Source: Clostridium sp. (GTDB taxonomy: Bacteria > Bacillota > Clostridia > Clostridiales > Clostridiaceae). From it: a stretch of DNA of 64,000 nt. The notes beneath the pieces are model-generated. The model searched no databases. It was not told where the DNA came from and was given only the letters and a program-made list of their open reading frames with translations. Positions 47,264 through 57,164 of the stretch are shown piece after piece. The first letter of the stretch is position 1. Every line of letters begins with the position of its first letter. Position numbers and translations under genes: made by a program. Location: assembly GCF_026168755.1 (NCBI RefSeq), contig NZ_JAPFDR010000002.1, forward strand, positions 62,001 to 126,000, written 5' to 3'.

Positions 47264-48289
47264 ATGACAAAAGAATTAAAATCTAAAGTTTTCATACCTG
47301 AAAACTACAAATCAAACTTATCATTAATAGAAACAGAAATAGCAATTAAAAAAGTTAAAGACTTCTTTGAAACTAAACTTGCTGAAACTTTAAACTTAAC
47401 AAGAGTTTCTGCTCCATTATTCCTTGAAAATAGCTCAGGCTTAAATGATAATTTAAATGGAGTAGAAAGACCTGTAAGCTTTGACATGTTAGCAATTGAA
47501 GATAGTAATATAGAAATTGTTCACTCATTAGCAAAATGGAAAAGATTCGCTCTTCATAGATATAAATTTGAGGCTGGCTCTGGTTTATATACAGATATGA
47601 ATGCAATTAGAAGAGATGAAGAGTTAGATAATATACACTCTATTTATGTTGACCAATGGGATTGGGAAAAGGTAATTACTAAAGAAGATAGAAATTTATA
47701 TACTTTAAAGGATACAGTTAGAAAAATCTTTTCTGTATTCAAAGCAACAGAAGATTTTGTTTCTAGTGAATATCCATCTATTGAAAAGATTTTACCTGAG
47801 GATATTACCTTTATTACATCACAAGAATTAGAAGATATGTATCCTTCTCTAACATCTAAAGAAAGAGAAAATGCTATTACTAAAAAGCATAAAGCTGTAT
47901 TTATATTAGGTATTGGAGATGAATTAAAATCTGGTGAAAAGCATGATGGAAGAAGTCCTGACTATGATGACTGGAAACTTAATGGAGATATTTTATTTTA
48001 CGATCCATTATTCGATTCTGCTATAGAACTTTCTTCTATGGGTATTAGAGTTGATAAGGCAGCATTAGAATATCAATTACAGAAATCCGGATGTGAAGAC
48101 AGACGTGACCTTCCATTCCATAAAGCATTATTAGAAGATAAACTTCCTTTAACTATGGGTGGTGGAATTGGTCAATCAAGAATCTGTATGTTCTTTTTAA
48201 GAAAAGCTCACATAGGTGAAGTGCAAGCTTCTATTTGGGATGAATATACTCATAAACAATGTGAAGCTGCAAATATTGAACTATTATAA
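47264..48289 (+). CDS. asnA: Aspartate-ammonia ligase
   Basis: AsnA makes asparagine from aspartate, ammonia and ATP. The 341-residue protein has the class II tRNA-synthetase-like core: [18 protein letters not shown], the PVSFD region, [22 protein letters not shown] and the C-terminal [17 protein letters not shown]. Reading upstream from this ATG stays open to 47078, but that part overlaps the T-box leader; the ATG at 47264 has AGGGGG 7 bases upstream and gives the normal length. Regulation by the asparagine T-box supports the assignment. Confidence 0.95.
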   Translation: MTKELKSKVFIPENYKSNLSLIETEIAIKKVKDFFETKLAETLNLTRVSAPLFLENSSGLNDNLNGVERPVSFDMLAIEDSNIEIVHSLAKWKRFALHRYKFEAGSGLYTDMNAIRRDEELDNIHSIYVDQWDWEKVITKEDRNLYTLKDTVRKIFSVFKATEDFVSSEYPSIEKILPEDITFITSQELEDMYPSLTSKERENAITKKHKAVFILGIGDELKSGEKHDGRSPDYDDWKLNGDILFYDPLFDSAIELSSMGIRVDKAALEYQLQKSGCEDRRDLPFHKALLEDKLPLTMGGGIGQSRICMFFLRKAHIGEVQASIWDEYTHKQCEAANIELL

Positions 48290-48334
48290 AATTTATATAA
48301 ATTTTTAATACTACAAACCACAATAATTATTATC

Positions 48335-48361
48335 AGACTGCTGACAAAGTGTCAGCAGTCT
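48335..48361 (+). terminator. Hairpin after asnA
   Basis: A perfect 11-base stem (AGACTGCTGAC paired with GTCAGCAGTCT) has a 5-base loop. No T run follows on the plus strand; it is followed directly by a second, T-tailed hairpin. Confidence 0.55.
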
Positions 48362-48362
48362 A

Positions 48363-48396
48363 AAAAAATCATAGCTATTTCTAGCTATGATTTTTT
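48363..48396. terminator. Bidirectional terminator between asnA and mnmA
   Basis: AAAAAATCATAGCT pairs with AGCTATGATTTTTT, giving a T run on either strand. It serves the convergent asnA and mnmA genes. Confidence 0.85.
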
Positions 48397-48398
48397 AC

Positions 48399-49484
48399 TT
48401 ATATTATACCAGCAATAATTCCTCCACCAACAACTTTGTTTCCTTGATAGAAAACAACAGATTGGCCTTTTGTTATTGCTCTTTGTTTTTCTTTAAAGCT
48501 AACTTTAACTTTTCCATCTCTTAAAGGTGAAATAACTGCCTCTGCTGGTTTTCCTGAATATCTAACCTTTGCTTCAACTGTTATTGGCTCTTCAAGCTTA
48601 TCAAATGGAATAAAGTTAACATCCTTAGCAACTAAGTCAGTCTTAAATATATCCTCTTCTGGACCTAATACAACTTCATTAGTTCTAGGATTTATATCAG
48701 TTACAAATACAGGTCTTCCAAGTGCTATTCCTAACCCCTTTCTTTGACCTATAGTATAGTAAACTATTCCTTTATGTTCTCCTAATACATTTCCGTTTTT
48801 ATCAACAAAATTTCCTGGAACAACCTCTAATGGTCTAGCTTTACTTATGTATCTACCATGATTATTATCTGGTATAAAGCAAATTTCTTCACTATCTTTT
48901 TTATTATATACTGATAATCCAATTTCCTTAGCAATTTCTCTTATTCTATCCTTAGTGTATTCTCCACAAGGCATAAGAGTATGTGCTAATTGCTCTTGAG
49001 TAAAGTTATATAATGCATATGTTTGGTCTTTTCTATCATCATCTGAACGAATTAATAGATATCTTCCATTTTCATCTTGCTCAATTTTAGCATAGTGACC
49101 TGTTGCAACATAATCAGCACCTATTCCTTGAGCTTTTCTTAATAACTCATCAAATTTTAAATGCTTATTACATGCTATACATGGATTTGGTGTTTTTCCA
49201 TCTATATATTCTTGAACAAAATAATCAATAACTTTTTCTTTAAAGCTATCCCTAAAGTTCATTACATAAAAAGGAATGCCAATTTTATTAGCAACTCTTC
49301 TAGCATCGTCTACAGCTGAAAGTGAACAACATCCACCTTCCCTTTCTGTATAATCTTTATCTTCTTGCCATATTTGCATTGTAACACCAATAACATCATA
49401 TCCTTGTTCTTTTAAAAGATAAGCAGCAACGGAGCTATCAACTCCGCCGCTCATACCTATAACTACTTTCTTTTTCTTTTCCAT
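48399..49484 (-). CDS. mnmA: tRNA 2-thiouridylase MnmA
   Basis: MnmA thiolates uridine 34 in tRNAs for Lys, Glu and Gln using ATP and a persulfide sulfur. The 361 residues have the PP-loop [10 protein letters not shown] near the N terminus, GCCSL and [12 protein letters not shown] with the catalytic cysteines, and [15 protein letters not shown]. The ATG at 49484 is preceded by AAGGTG with 7-base spacing; the preceding codon is a TTG. It follows nifU by 20 bases, so the cysteine desulfurase in the same operon can supply its sulfur. Confidence 0.96.
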   Translation of the reverse strand: MEKKKKVVIGMSGGVDSSVAAYLLKEQGYDVIGVTMQIWQEDKDYTEREGGCCSLSAVDDARRVANKIGIPFYVMNFRDSFKEKVIDYFVQEYIDGKTPNPCIACNKHLKFDELLRKAQGIGADYVATGHYAKIEQDENGRYLLIRSDDDRKDQTYALYNFTQEQLAHTLMPCGEYTKDRIREIAKEIGLSVYNKKDSEEICFIPDNNHGRYISKARPLEVVPGNFVDKNGNVLGEHKGIVYYTIGQRKGLGIALGRPVFVTDINPRTNEVVLGPEEDIFKTDLVAKDVNFIPFDKLEEPITVEAKVRYSGKPAEAVISPLRDGKVKVSFKEKQRAITKGQSVVFYQGNKVVGGGIIAGII

Positions 49485-49504
49485 CAAATCACACCTTAAG
49501 TTTT

Positions 49505-49948
49505 TTATTCGTGTCCATGTACTGCATCATGTAATTCATCATGATCTGTTTCTTCGAATTCCCATCCTTCAGTGCTTAATCCAGCATTTTTTCTGTAGTC
49601 ATTTATTGCTTTGTGTATAGCTTCTTCAGCTAATACTGAACAGTGCATTTTTACTGGTGGAAGTCCATCTAAAGCTTCAGCAACAGCTTTATTTGATAAC
49701 TCCCAAGCTTCTTCTAAAGTCTTTCCTTTAATCATTTCTGTAGCCATTGAAGATGAAGCTATAGCTGATCCACAGCCAAAAGTTTGGAATTTAACATCTT
49801 TAATAATGTTATCTTCTACTTTTAAATAAACTCTCATTATATCTCCGCACTTAGCATTTCCAACTTCTCCAACACCATTTGCGTCTTCAATTTCTCCTAC
49901 ATTTCTTGGATTTCTAAAATGGTCCATAACCTTATCTGTATATATCAT
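49505..49948 (-). CDS. nifU: Iron-sulfur cluster scaffold NifU/IscU type
   Basis: This 147-residue protein is an IscU-type scaffold on which [2Fe-2S] and [4Fe-4S] clusters are assembled. The three ligand cysteines are C34 in NAKCGDIM, C59 in [11 protein letters not shown] and C103 in [11 protein letters not shown]. It starts 2 bases after the nifS stop, which indicates tight coupling. The acidic His-rich tail ([13 protein letters not shown]) is an unusual end that might bind metal. The longer NifU C-terminal domain is absent. Confidence 0.94.
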   Translation of the reverse strand: MIYTDKVMDHFRNPRNVGEIEDANGVGEVGNAKCGDIMRVYLKVEDNIIKDVKFQTFGCGSAIASSSMATEMIKGKTLEEAWELSNKAVAEALDGLPPVKMHCSVLAEEAIHKAINDYRKNAGLSTEGWEFEETDHDELHDAVHGHE

Positions 49949-49950
49949 AA

Positions 49951-51135
49951 TTATTTTTCTCCCTTCTTAACAAAATCACTCCATAATGGTGACATATTTC
50001 TTATTCTTTGTATAATTCCAGGTAATACCTCTAAAACATAATCAACATCTTCTTCACTTGAGCCATCACCTAATGTTAATCTTAATGATCCATGAGCTAA
50101 TTCATGTGGTAAACCTATTGCTAAAAGTACATGTGATGGGTCTAATGATCCTGATGTACATGCACTTCCGCTTGATGCACATATTCCTTCGAAGTCTAAT
50201 GATAATAAAATTGATTCACCTTCTATATAAGTAAATCTTACATTTGCATTACCAGGTAATCTCTTATCACCTCTTGGTCCGTTTAAATATGAGTATGGAA
50301 CCTTTTCTAATATTCCATCTATAAGCTTATCTCTAAGAGCTGAAATTCTTTCCATATGAGCTTCTAAGTCTTTTGTAGCTAACTCTATAGCTTTACCTAA
50401 TCCAACAACTGCTGCAATATTTTCAGTTCCTGCTCTTCTAGCTCTCTCTTGCCCACCACCGTGGATTAAGTTGTCTATTCTTACACCCTTTCTTATGTAT
50501 AAAACTCCTATTCCTTTAGGCCCATATATTTTATGACCTGCTAAAGATAAAAGGTCTATATTCATTTCTTTTACATCTACTGGAACATTTCCTACTGCTT
50601 GAACTGCATCTGTATGGAATAAAACTTTTCTTTCTCTACAAATTGCACCTATTTCTTTTACAGGTTGAATAGTTCCTATTTCATTATTTGCAAACATAAT
50701 TGACACTAAAATAGTCTTATCTGTTATTGCATTTTTTAATTCTTCTAAATCAATAAATCCTTCTTCATTAACATCTAAGTAAGTTACTTCAAAACCGTTT
50801 TTTTCTAAATATTCACAAGTATGAAGAACTGCATGGTGTTCTATTTTAGTAGTTATTATATGATTCCCTTTTTTTCTATGAGCTGACGCAATACCTTTAA
50901 TTGCCCAGTTATCTGCTTCAGATCCACCTCCTGTGAAGTAAACCTCGCTCATATCACAATTTAAAGCATTCGCGACTTGACCTCTTGCTTTATCTATTGC
51001 CATTTTTGTTTCTCTTGATATTCCATAAAAAGATGATGGATTACCAAATTTTTGTGTGAAATATGGTAACATTTCTTCTAAAACTTCTGGCTTCACATAA
51101 GTAGTAGCCGCATAATCCATATATACTGTTTTCAT
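49951..51135 (-). CDS. nifS: Cysteine desulfurase
   Basis: This PLP enzyme takes sulfur from cysteine and passes it to NifU and MnmA. The 394 residues have the PLP lysine K202 in SLAGHKIYGPKG, the cofactor-binding TGGGSEADN near 68-76, HTDAVQ (174-179) and the active-site cysteine C326 in SSGSACTSGS. The long SxxSACTSG loop marks the NifS/IscS group that works with NifU. It lies 3 bases after iscR and 2 before nifU. Confidence 0.95.
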   Translation of the reverse strand: MKTVYMDYAATTYVKPEVLEEMLPYFTQKFGNPSSFYGISRETKMAIDKARGQVANALNCDMSEVYFTGGGSEADNWAIKGIASAHRKKGNHIITTKIEHHAVLHTCEYLEKNGFEVTYLDVNEEGFIDLEELKNAITDKTILVSIMFANNEIGTIQPVKEIGAICRERKVLFHTDAVQAVGNVPVDVKEMNIDLLSLAGHKIYGPKGIGVLYIRKGVRIDNLIHGGGQERARRAGTENIAAVVGLGKAIELATKDLEAHMERISALRDKLIDGILEKVPYSYLNGPRGDKRLPGNANVRFTYIEGESILLSLDFEGICASSGSACTSGSLDPSHVLLAIGLPHELAHGSLRLTLGDGSSEEDVDYVLEVLPGIIQRIRNMSPLWSDFVKKGEK

Positions 51136-51138
51136 ATA

Positions 51139-51588
51139 TTATTCACTCCTCTGTAATGTTAGTGCTTCATTTTTTTCCTTAATTTTATTATAATCATCTA
51201 CTATATCTTGTAACGTTATGCCTTCCATAACTTTGTCTATACTATTTTTTATTTTCGTCCATAAAAGCCTAGTTGCACAACAATCTATATTATTACAAGC
51301 AACCCCTTCAATACAATCAGCAATCTCTATAGGACCTTCAAGTACATACATTATATCTGAAATCTTAATCTCTTTTGGCTCTCTTCCTAGTATATATCCA
51401 CCCTGAGCACCTCTTATACTATTTATAAGCTTTGCCTTCCTAAGCGGGGAAAATAGCTGCTCTAAATAATATTCAGATATCCCTTGTCTTTGTGAAATAG
51501 TTTTTATTGATAGGGGAGAATCTCCATAATGTATTGCAAGCTCAACCATGGCCTTTACTCCATATCTTCCTTTAGTTGATAATTTCAT
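51139..51588 (-). CDS. iscR: Rrf2 family regulator, IscR type
   Basis: The 149-residue winged-helix protein starts with MKLSTKGRYGVKAMVELA, typical of IscR/Rrf2. Cysteines C92, C98, C103 and C104 (C-x5-C-x4-CC) can hold an Fe-S cluster, so it probably senses iron-sulfur status and controls the operon it heads (iscR-nifS-nifU-mnmA). A strong promoter with paired direct repeats lies upstream. CysR-type sulfur regulators of the same family are an alternative. Confidence 0.9.
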   Translation of the reverse strand: MKLSTKGRYGVKAMVELAIHYGDSPLSIKTISQRQGISEYYLEQLFSPLRKAKLINSIRGAQGGYILGREPKEIKISDIMYVLEGPIEIADCIEGVACNNIDCCATRLLWTKIKNSIDKVMEGITLQDIVDDYNKIKEKNEALTLQRSE

Positions 51589-51616
51589 TTTCTCACCCCT
51601 TATTCAGACCTTTTTG

Positions 51617-51656
51617 CTCTGCTTTATATTTATATCATATTAAATTACTCTGCTTT
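51617..51656 (-). promoter_or_regulatory. Candidate IscR direct-repeat operator
   Basis: AAAGCAGAG occurs twice on the minus strand, at 51656-51648 and 51625-51617, 31 bases apart. That spacing places both repeats on one face of the helix, on either side of the -10 element. This is consistent with autoregulation but rests on the repeat alone. Confidence 0.45.
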
Positions 51657-51662
51657 TGTCAA
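51634..51662 (-). promoter_or_regulatory. Promoter of the iscR operon
   Basis: Minus strand TTGACA (51662-51657) and TATGAT (51639-51634) have a 17-base spacer, 46 bases before the iscR ATG. Confidence 0.8.
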
Positions 51663-51756
51663 CAATGATTTATTGTACTTCTAATTTAATAAGAAAAACT
51701 TTTTTATGTCAACTTTTTTAGTTAATTTTTATTAAAATAAATCCTTTAGTATAAAT

Positions 51757-52047
51757 TTATTCTTCAAGCATTATATCTAAGATTTCCTTATCAGTTTCTT
51801 TCATTCCATCTTTCCCTAATCTACCTACTGCAGTTATTGTTTCTTCAATGCTTTCTTTTAAAATACCAGTTCTAGGGCTATAACCCTGATCTTCCATAGC
51901 AAGATAATGCCACATCATACTTTCATCAACACTTGTAGTAATCTTAGCTGATGCATACACAATCGCAATAGGTTCAGTACATCCCATTGCAGGAACTAAT
52001 TATTGATTTAAAATTTGCAAATAATCATTATACTTACCTTTTTTCAT
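51757..52047 (-). pseudogene. UPF0597/CyuA-type gene remnant, internal deletion plus nonsense
   Basis: The frame starts with an ATG at 52047 (GGTGA upstream), MKKGKYNDYLQILNQ, then meets TAA. It continues in the same frame with LVPAMGCTEPIAIVYASAK, the conserved start of UPF0597 / L-cysteine desulfidase proteins. The sequence then jumps to a segment like the family C terminus (TGILKESIEETITAVGRLG and KETDKEILDIML). Intact members are about 420-430 residues; roughly 330 internal residues are missing. The 76-residue ORF from 51987 is therefore not a real enzyme. Confidence 0.8.
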
Positions 52048-52079
52048 TATTTCATCACCTATGTTATTAAATTATTTTT

Positions 52080-53345
52080 CTATTTCTTAATCCTGTCCCA
52101 ATAATCTTTTGTAGCCTTTTCAAACTTATTGTCCCCATATTCATAATAGGTTCTATCTTTTATATTATCAGGTAGATATTGTTGTTGTATGTAATGATTA
52201 GGATAACTATGTGGATACTTATATTCAATCCCTCTTCCCATTTTACAAGCACCACTATAATGTGCATCTTTTAAATTGTTAGGAATATCACCTATAGTCA
52301 TATTTTCTAAATCATTCAATGCAGACTCTATTGCTAAATATGCTGAATTTGATTTTGGACTTGTTGCTAAAAGTATTGTAGCTTCTGCAAGGGGAATTCT
52401 AGCTTCTGGGAATCCTAATTCTCTAGCAGAATCTACTAATGATTTAACTATTAAACTTGCTTGTGGATATGCTAATCCAATATCTTCTGCAGCAATTACT
52501 TGAAGCCTTCTACAAATAGATATTAAATCACCAGCTTTAACAAGTCTAGCTAAATAATGAATTGCAGCATCTGCATCACTACCTCGAATTGATTTCTGAA
52601 ATGCGCTAAGTATATCATAATGTGCATCACCATCGTTATCGTAAGCTATTACCTTACTTTGAGTTGAATCCTTAGCAACATTTAAATCAATTACTACAAA
52701 TTTATCACTATTAGGTTTAGTTGAATTTAATGCAATTTCTAAGCCATTAATAGCCTTTCTCACATCTCCATTACAATAAGAAGCCAAGTAATCTACAGCT
52801 TCTTTCTTAACCTCTAGTTTTATTTCATTATATTCCTTCCCCTTAATATCTATAGCTCTATTAAGAGCTTTTTTTATATCCTTTTCTTCTACAGGCTTAA
52901 ATTCAAATATAGTTGATCTTGAAAGCAAAGCCTTAAAAATATAAAAATATGGATTTTCTGTAGTAGATGCAATTAATGTTATTCTACCGTCTTCTATATA
53001 TTCTAAAAGTGATTGTTGTTGCTTTTTATTAAAATTCTGAATTTCGTCTAAATAAAGCACTACACCATTAACACCTAAAAAGGTATCTAATTCCTTTGTT
53101 ATTTCTTGAATATCTTTTAATGAAGCATTAGTTGCATTAAGTTTATAGAATCTTTTACCAGCCTTTTCAGCAATAATATTTGCTACTGTAGTTTTTCCTA
53201 CCCCTGGTGGTCCATAAAATATCATATTTGAAATTCTACCACTCTTTACTATTCTATCTAAAATTTTATTTTCTCCTAATATATGTTGTTGACCACAAAC
53301 TTCACTTAATCGTGTAGGCCTAATTAAATCTGCTAATGGTTTCAT
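52080..53345 (-). CDS. rarA: Replication-associated recombination protein A
   Basis: RarA (MgsA) is an AAA+ ATPase related to the clamp loader and acts at stalled replication forks. The 421 residues hold RPTRLSEVCGQQHILG, Walker A GPPGVGKTT, Walker B LYLDEIQNF, sensor 1 ASTTENPYF and the arginine finger region LLSRSTIFEF in the first 170 residues. A C-terminal tetramerisation domain has IHYLARLVKAGDLISICRRL and KYPHSYPNHYIQQQYLP. A single gene. Confidence 0.95.
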   Translation of the reverse strand: MKPLADLIRPTRLSEVCGQQHILGENKILDRIVKSGRISNMIFYGPPGVGKTTVANIIAEKAGKRFYKLNATNASLKDIQEITKELDTFLGVNGVVLYLDEIQNFNKKQQQSLLEYIEDGRITLIASTTENPYFYIFKALLSRSTIFEFKPVEEKDIKKALNRAIDIKGKEYNEIKLEVKKEAVDYLASYCNGDVRKAINGLEIALNSTKPNSDKFVVIDLNVAKDSTQSKVIAYDNDGDAHYDILSAFQKSIRGSDADAAIHYLARLVKAGDLISICRRLQVIAAEDIGLAYPQASLIVKSLVDSARELGFPEARIPLAEATILLATSPKSNSAYLAIESALNDLENMTIGDIPNNLKDAHYSGACKMGRGIEYKYPHSYPNHYIQQQYLPDNIKDRTYYEYGDNKFEKATKDYWDRIKK

Positions 53346-53420
53346 TTTTTCACCTCAAAGTACTTTTATTATCTAAAGTATAACATAACATTAAAAAAGT
53401 TATAAATTTTATTTATAACA

Positions 53421-53457
53421 AAAAAGCTTGTTCATTTTTGAAATGAACAAGCTTTTT
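53421..53457 (-). terminator. Terminator of the CAP-domain gene
   Basis: AAAAAGCTTGTTCATTT pairs with AAATGAACAAGCTTTTT over a 3-base loop, followed by T's. About 35 bases after the CAP gene stop. Confidence 0.85.
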
Positions 53458-53490
53458 ACTATATTTCTACTTTATATTATTATTTTATTT

Positions 53491-54423
53491 TTATCTATAG
53501 AATTCTTGAGTAGCATATACTTTATTTCCTATTTTATATACTCCAACTCCTATACTTGAGAAATTAGTAGATAAAATATTTGCTCTATGACCTGATGAAT
53601 TCATCCAATTAGTCATAAATTGTTCTGCTAGGGCATCTGCACTTACATTACCACCAATATAAGCTATATTTTCTCCCCATGCCTTATATGATACTCCATC
53701 ATTTTTCATTTGAGTTGTTATAAGATTTCCATTTAAATCTTCATGACTAAAATAATTATTATCTCCCATATCTTGAGATTTAATTCTAGCATACTTTTGC
53801 ATTACAGTATTATATGTTAATGTTGGAACTCCTGCTTTAGCTCTCTCTTCATTTACTTTATTAAATATAGCTGTTTCTACAGCTGACATAAAGTTAGTAT
53901 CTGCATTAGTTGCGTTATCCTCTGTTGAATTATCCGGTGTTTCATCAACTACTGGTGTATCTGGAATACTTGGTTTCTCCTCTGGAACACTTGGTATCTC
54001 CTCTGGAACACTTGGTGTTTCATCTACTGTTGGTGTGTCTGGTGTGCTAGGAGTTTCTGTATCTCCTGTTGGTGGAACAACTGTATCTCCTGGCGTTTCA
54101 TCTATACTTGGATTATTAGGAACATTTGGTGTTTCCGTATCTCCTGTTGGCGGAACAACACTATTATTATCATTATTGTTACTATTATTATTGTTATTTC
54201 CATTATGATTAGGCTTGTCCACTGTGCCTCCAATAATTATTATTCCGCCTGAACAATTACCCCACCATATTTTTTTAAAAGTTACTCCTTGAATTAAGCT
54301 TCCTGATATACTACATCTATTTACTTTCTCTAGTGAAGCTTCCTTAGTAGCTGCAAAGGTTGGTGTAACGGCTCCCCCTACTACAGTTAATGTAACTATG
54401 CTGGCAATTAGTTTATTTTTCAT
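53491..54423 (-). CDS. Secreted CAP/SCP domain protein (YkwD-like)
   Basis: The 310-residue protein has a signal peptide (about 1-25, ending PTFAA), a cysteine-containing segment and then a Pro/Thr/Glu-rich linker. The linker carries repeated VVPPTGDTETP, SIDETP and SVPEE units (about 90-170). A C-terminal CAP domain (about 185-310) has FNKVNEERAKAGVPTLTYN, YFSHEDLNG, AWGENIAYIGG and GHRANIL, with the conserved histidines and glutamates. CAP proteins are extracellular, with varied roles. The ATG at 54423 follows AAGGAG by 8 bases; the ORF start at 54432 is a GTG. Confidence 0.9.
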   Translation of the reverse strand: MKNKLIASIVTLTVVGGAVTPTFAATKEASLEKVNRCSISGSLIQGVTFKKIWWGNCSGGIIIIGGTVDKPNHNGNNNNNSNNNDNNSVVPPTGDTETPNVPNNPSIDETPGDTVVPPTGDTETPSTPDTPTVDETPSVPEEIPSVPEEKPSIPDTPVVDETPDNSTEDNATNADTNFMSAVETAIFNKVNEERAKAGVPTLTYNTVMQKYARIKSQDMGDNNYFSHEDLNGNLITTQMKNDGVSYKAWGENIAYIGGNVSADALAEQFMTNWMNSSGHRANILSTNFSSIGVGVYKIGNKVYATQEFYR

Positions 54424-54697
54424 CTGTACCACTCCTTTTTATTTTTTCGAACAGTTTAATTCTGCCCAATATCTTATTAGTTCAAAGTACTTTTTACTTT
54501 CACTAACACTGCCAGTTACAGTTATATCATAGCTTGTCTGTTTTTATTATAGTAGATTATCTCCTTACATACCTTATCTTTTATTGTTAAGATTTTATTT
54601 CCTTTTTGTCCACTAATATTATAATTAAATTTCCGCATATTTTCTTACTTTATAGCATCTTAGAAATATGCACCATGTTATATATTACTAGATATTT

Positions 54698-55201
54698 TTA
54701 ATCATTTTTTATAAAATTTTTGTTTTCATTTTGTGCAATTTTTAAGCTATCATATTCTTTTACACTTTCAATGTAAAATTTACCTTCTTTTTTTGTCAGT
54801 ATAACTTCTACTGGAACATCATTTCCTTCTGCTGTATCATAACCTTGCTCTACCCCATCACTTTCTAAAGTTGTTGCTTGAGCCTCCATATCTATTAATA
54901 AGCACAAATTGTATTTACCATTTTCCTTAGTAACCCCCATAACCTCACTTTCATATTTATTTAAAACCACAGTACCTATATAATAACTATAAAATACTAC
55001 ATAATTAGCTTCATTAAAAGTTTGACTATCTACATACTCACTAACCTCATCATCATAATCTCCATCATATGATAATACCTTATCAACAACCTCTTTCATC
55101 TCATCTATATCTTTTTGTGAAATGTTACTACTACACATAACCATTGTTAAGTTAAACATAACCATCACTATTACAATTATATTTGAAATAAATTTTCTCA
55201 T
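54698..55201 (-). CDS. Exported protein of unknown function
   Basis: The 167-residue protein begins with a basic MRKF and a hydrophobic stretch to about residue 22 that reads as a signal peptide. The sequence TMVMCSSN could be a poor lipobox (the residues before the cysteine are not typical). The rest is acidic with Tyr and Asp runs (YDGDYDDEVSEYVDSQ) and alternating strands near the C terminus. No family is recognised. It may be a cell-surface protein. Confidence 0.6.
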   Translation of the reverse strand: MRKFISNIIVIVMVMFNLTMVMCSSNISQKDIDEMKEVVDKVLSYDGDYDDEVSEYVDSQTFNEANYVVFYSYYIGTVVLNKYESEVMGVTKENGKYNLCLLIDMEAQATTLESDGVEQGYDTAEGNDVPVEVILTKKEGKFYIESVKEYDSLKIAQNENKNFIKND

Positions 55202-55337
55202 ATCTTATTCTCTACCCTTCATTTATTAATTTCTATACTATTCTTATGTAACGTTATTTAATTATATGAATCTTATATAATTAAATTTAAATTAAGCTCT
55301 AAATCTGACTTTACTTAAGTAATCAATTATACTAATA

Positions 55338-55380
55338 TAAAAAAGCAGTAATGTATCTTAATGATACATTACTGCTTTTT
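55338..55380 (-). terminator. asrABC operon terminator
   Basis: GCAGTAATGTATC pairs with GATACATTACTGC across a 5-base loop, flanked by A's and T's, 5 bases after the asrC stop at 55385. Confidence 0.85.
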
Positions 55381-55384
55381 CTTG

Positions 55385-56356
55385 TTAAGTATTTGGATAC
55401 TTAATTCCGCTCCAATATATATTATTCTTTAATATAGCCTTATCTGAAAGAGTAACTCCATCTAATGCCCACTTCTTAAACTCTTCAAATCCTGTTCTAT
55501 CTACTATATAACCAATGTGTTCTTTACCACCTGGTGCATTTTTATCTATATATTCAGTAACATACTTATAAGTATTTTGAATTACTTTAATTATGCTATC
55601 TTCATCTACCCAAATTATAAAGTCTTCTGCTAATCTTGGATTTTTCTTACCTGTTCTACCCATTATAGCTAATCTATAATACTTTTCTTTACTTCTAGTC
55701 CATGCTCCTGTAGGACAGTTAATTACACATTCACCACATCCAATACATTTACTATGATCTCTTACTGGTGTGTAATTTTCAGCATGTAAAGCAGCTGTAG
55801 ACTTTTTAGTACATGCTCTAACACAAGCTCCACAAGATATACATTTACTTTCATCTAATTGTGGCTCAGTCATTCCTATGATACCAAAGTCGTGCATTCT
55901 AACTTTCATACAGTCATTAGGACATCCTGTTAATGCAACTTTAAAGTGTAAGTCATGTGGGAATATTGCTTTTTCTATTTTTTTTGCAAAATTAGTTGTA
56001 TTATAATTTGCAAATGGACAGACATTGTTACCTATACAAGCACTTATATTTCTCGTACCTGCTGATGTATATCCTTTACCTGGAATTTCTTGATTAATTT
56101 CTAATCCTTCAATAATTGGTTGAAGTAATTCATTAACCTTGTCCATATCCTTCATATCTATTCCTGGAACTTCAAAACCTTGTCTTGTAGTTAAATGAAC
56201 TGTTCCATTACCGTATTTTTCAGCAATTTCTTGAATAAGACCTAAGTATTTAGCATTTAAATGTCCACCAGGTACTCTTATTCTTGAAGCTGTAATTCCT
56301 CTATGCTTTGTAACTCTAAAAGCATTCTTTTTAAGCTTTTTAGTATTGATATCCAT
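55385..56356 (-). CDS. asrC: Anaerobic sulfite reductase subunit C
   Basis: AsrC is the sirohaem-containing catalytic subunit that reduces sulfite to sulfide. The 323 residues hold the sirohaem/[4Fe-4S] ligand cysteines C107, C113, C145 and C149 (CIGNNVC and ALTGCPNDC). Two ferredoxin-type motifs follow at C172/175/178/182 and C204/207/210/214. HLTTRQGFEVPG supplies conserved substrate-binding residues. It ends the asrABC operon, 14 bases after asrB. Confidence 0.95.
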   Translation of the reverse strand: MDINTKKLKKNAFRVTKHRGITASRIRVPGGHLNAKYLGLIQEIAEKYGNGTVHLTTRQGFEVPGIDMKDMDKVNELLQPIIEGLEINQEIPGKGYTSAGTRNISACIGNNVCPFANYNTTNFAKKIEKAIFPHDLHFKVALTGCPNDCMKVRMHDFGIIGMTEPQLDESKCISCGACVRACTKKSTAALHAENYTPVRDHSKCIGCGECVINCPTGAWTRSKEKYYRLAIMGRTGKKNPRLAEDFIIWVDEDSIIKVIQNTYKYVTEYIDKNAPGGKEHIGYIVDRTGFEEFKKWALDGVTLSDKAILKNNIYWSGIKYPNT

Positions 56357-56369
56357 TAATTACTTCCTC

Positions 56370-57164
56370 CTAATCAATTAAAGATTTTCCTACTGTATAA
56401 TTAAATACTGGACCGTCTAAACAAATATAAGTATCATCTATCTTACAGTGTCCACACTTACCTATTCCACAGCACATTTTTCTTTCTTGAGAAATCCAGA
56501 TATTCTCTTCTTTTATTCCAAGCTTTAAGAATTCTAAAACTGTAAACTTCATCATCATTGGAGGACCAACAACAACTACTTGTACATTATCCATATCTTT
56601 GATTTCTAATTCAGGAATATATTTAGTAACTAATCCTACTTTACCTTCATAACCTTCTTTTGCAGTATCAACTGTTAATATAAGGCTCATAGTCTTTTCC
56701 CAAACTTTCATGTCATCTTTAAATAAAACATCTTCTGGTGACTTGAATCCTGTAATAAGAGTCATACTCTTACAATCATTACTATTCTTTGAGAAGTATT
56801 CTACTATTCCTCTTACTGGTGAAAGTCCTGTTCCCCCGGCAACTACAATTACTTCTTTATTTTTATAATTTTCTATATCAAAGCCATTTCCATAAGGTCC
56901 TCTTAAGAATAATTTATCTCCAACATAGTTATTAAATATTTCATTAGTAACTTTACCAACTCTTCTTATTGTTAAGTCAACAAATCCTTCTCCAATTCCA
57001 CTTACTGATATTGGAGCTTCTCCGTACTTAGGTAATGATACTTCAAAGAATTGACCAGGTTTAACATCACCTTTATAAGCCATTCTAAAAGTATACTCAA
57101 TTGGAGTATGTTCAATTACTTCTAAAATTTCTGATCTAAATGGTATGTATTCATTCTTAGTCAT
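56370..57164 (-). CDS. asrB: Anaerobic sulfite reductase subunit B
   Basis: AsrB is the FAD- and NAD(P)H-binding electron input subunit. The 264 residues match the ferredoxin-reductase fold: FAD region FEVSLPKYGEAPISVSG and LRGPYGNGFD, nucleotide-binding VVAGGTGLSPVRGI, and a C-terminal [2Fe-2S] motif C232, C237, C240 and C248 in the CGIGKCGHC region. The ATG overlaps the end of asrA by 8 bases, so the subunits are coupled. Confidence 0.95.
   Translation of the reverse strand: MTKNEYIPFRSEILEVIEHTPIEYTFRMAYKGDVKPGQFFEVSLPKYGEAPISVSGIGEGFVDLTIRRVGKVTNEIFNNYVGDKLFLRGPYGNGFDIENYKNKEVIVVAGGTGLSPVRGIVEYFSKNSNDCKSMTLITGFKSPEDVLFKDDMKVWEKTMSLILTVDTAKEGYEGKVGLVTKYIPELEIKDMDNVQVVVVGPPMMMKFTVLEFLKLGIKEENIWISQERKMCCGIGKCGHCKIDDTYICLDGPVFNYTVGKSLID

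Noticed and set aside
51757..51987. Short 76-residue ORF as a distinct protein
   Set aside because: It is the downstream part of a decayed UPF0597/CyuA gene, with a stop codon six codons upstream in the same frame.
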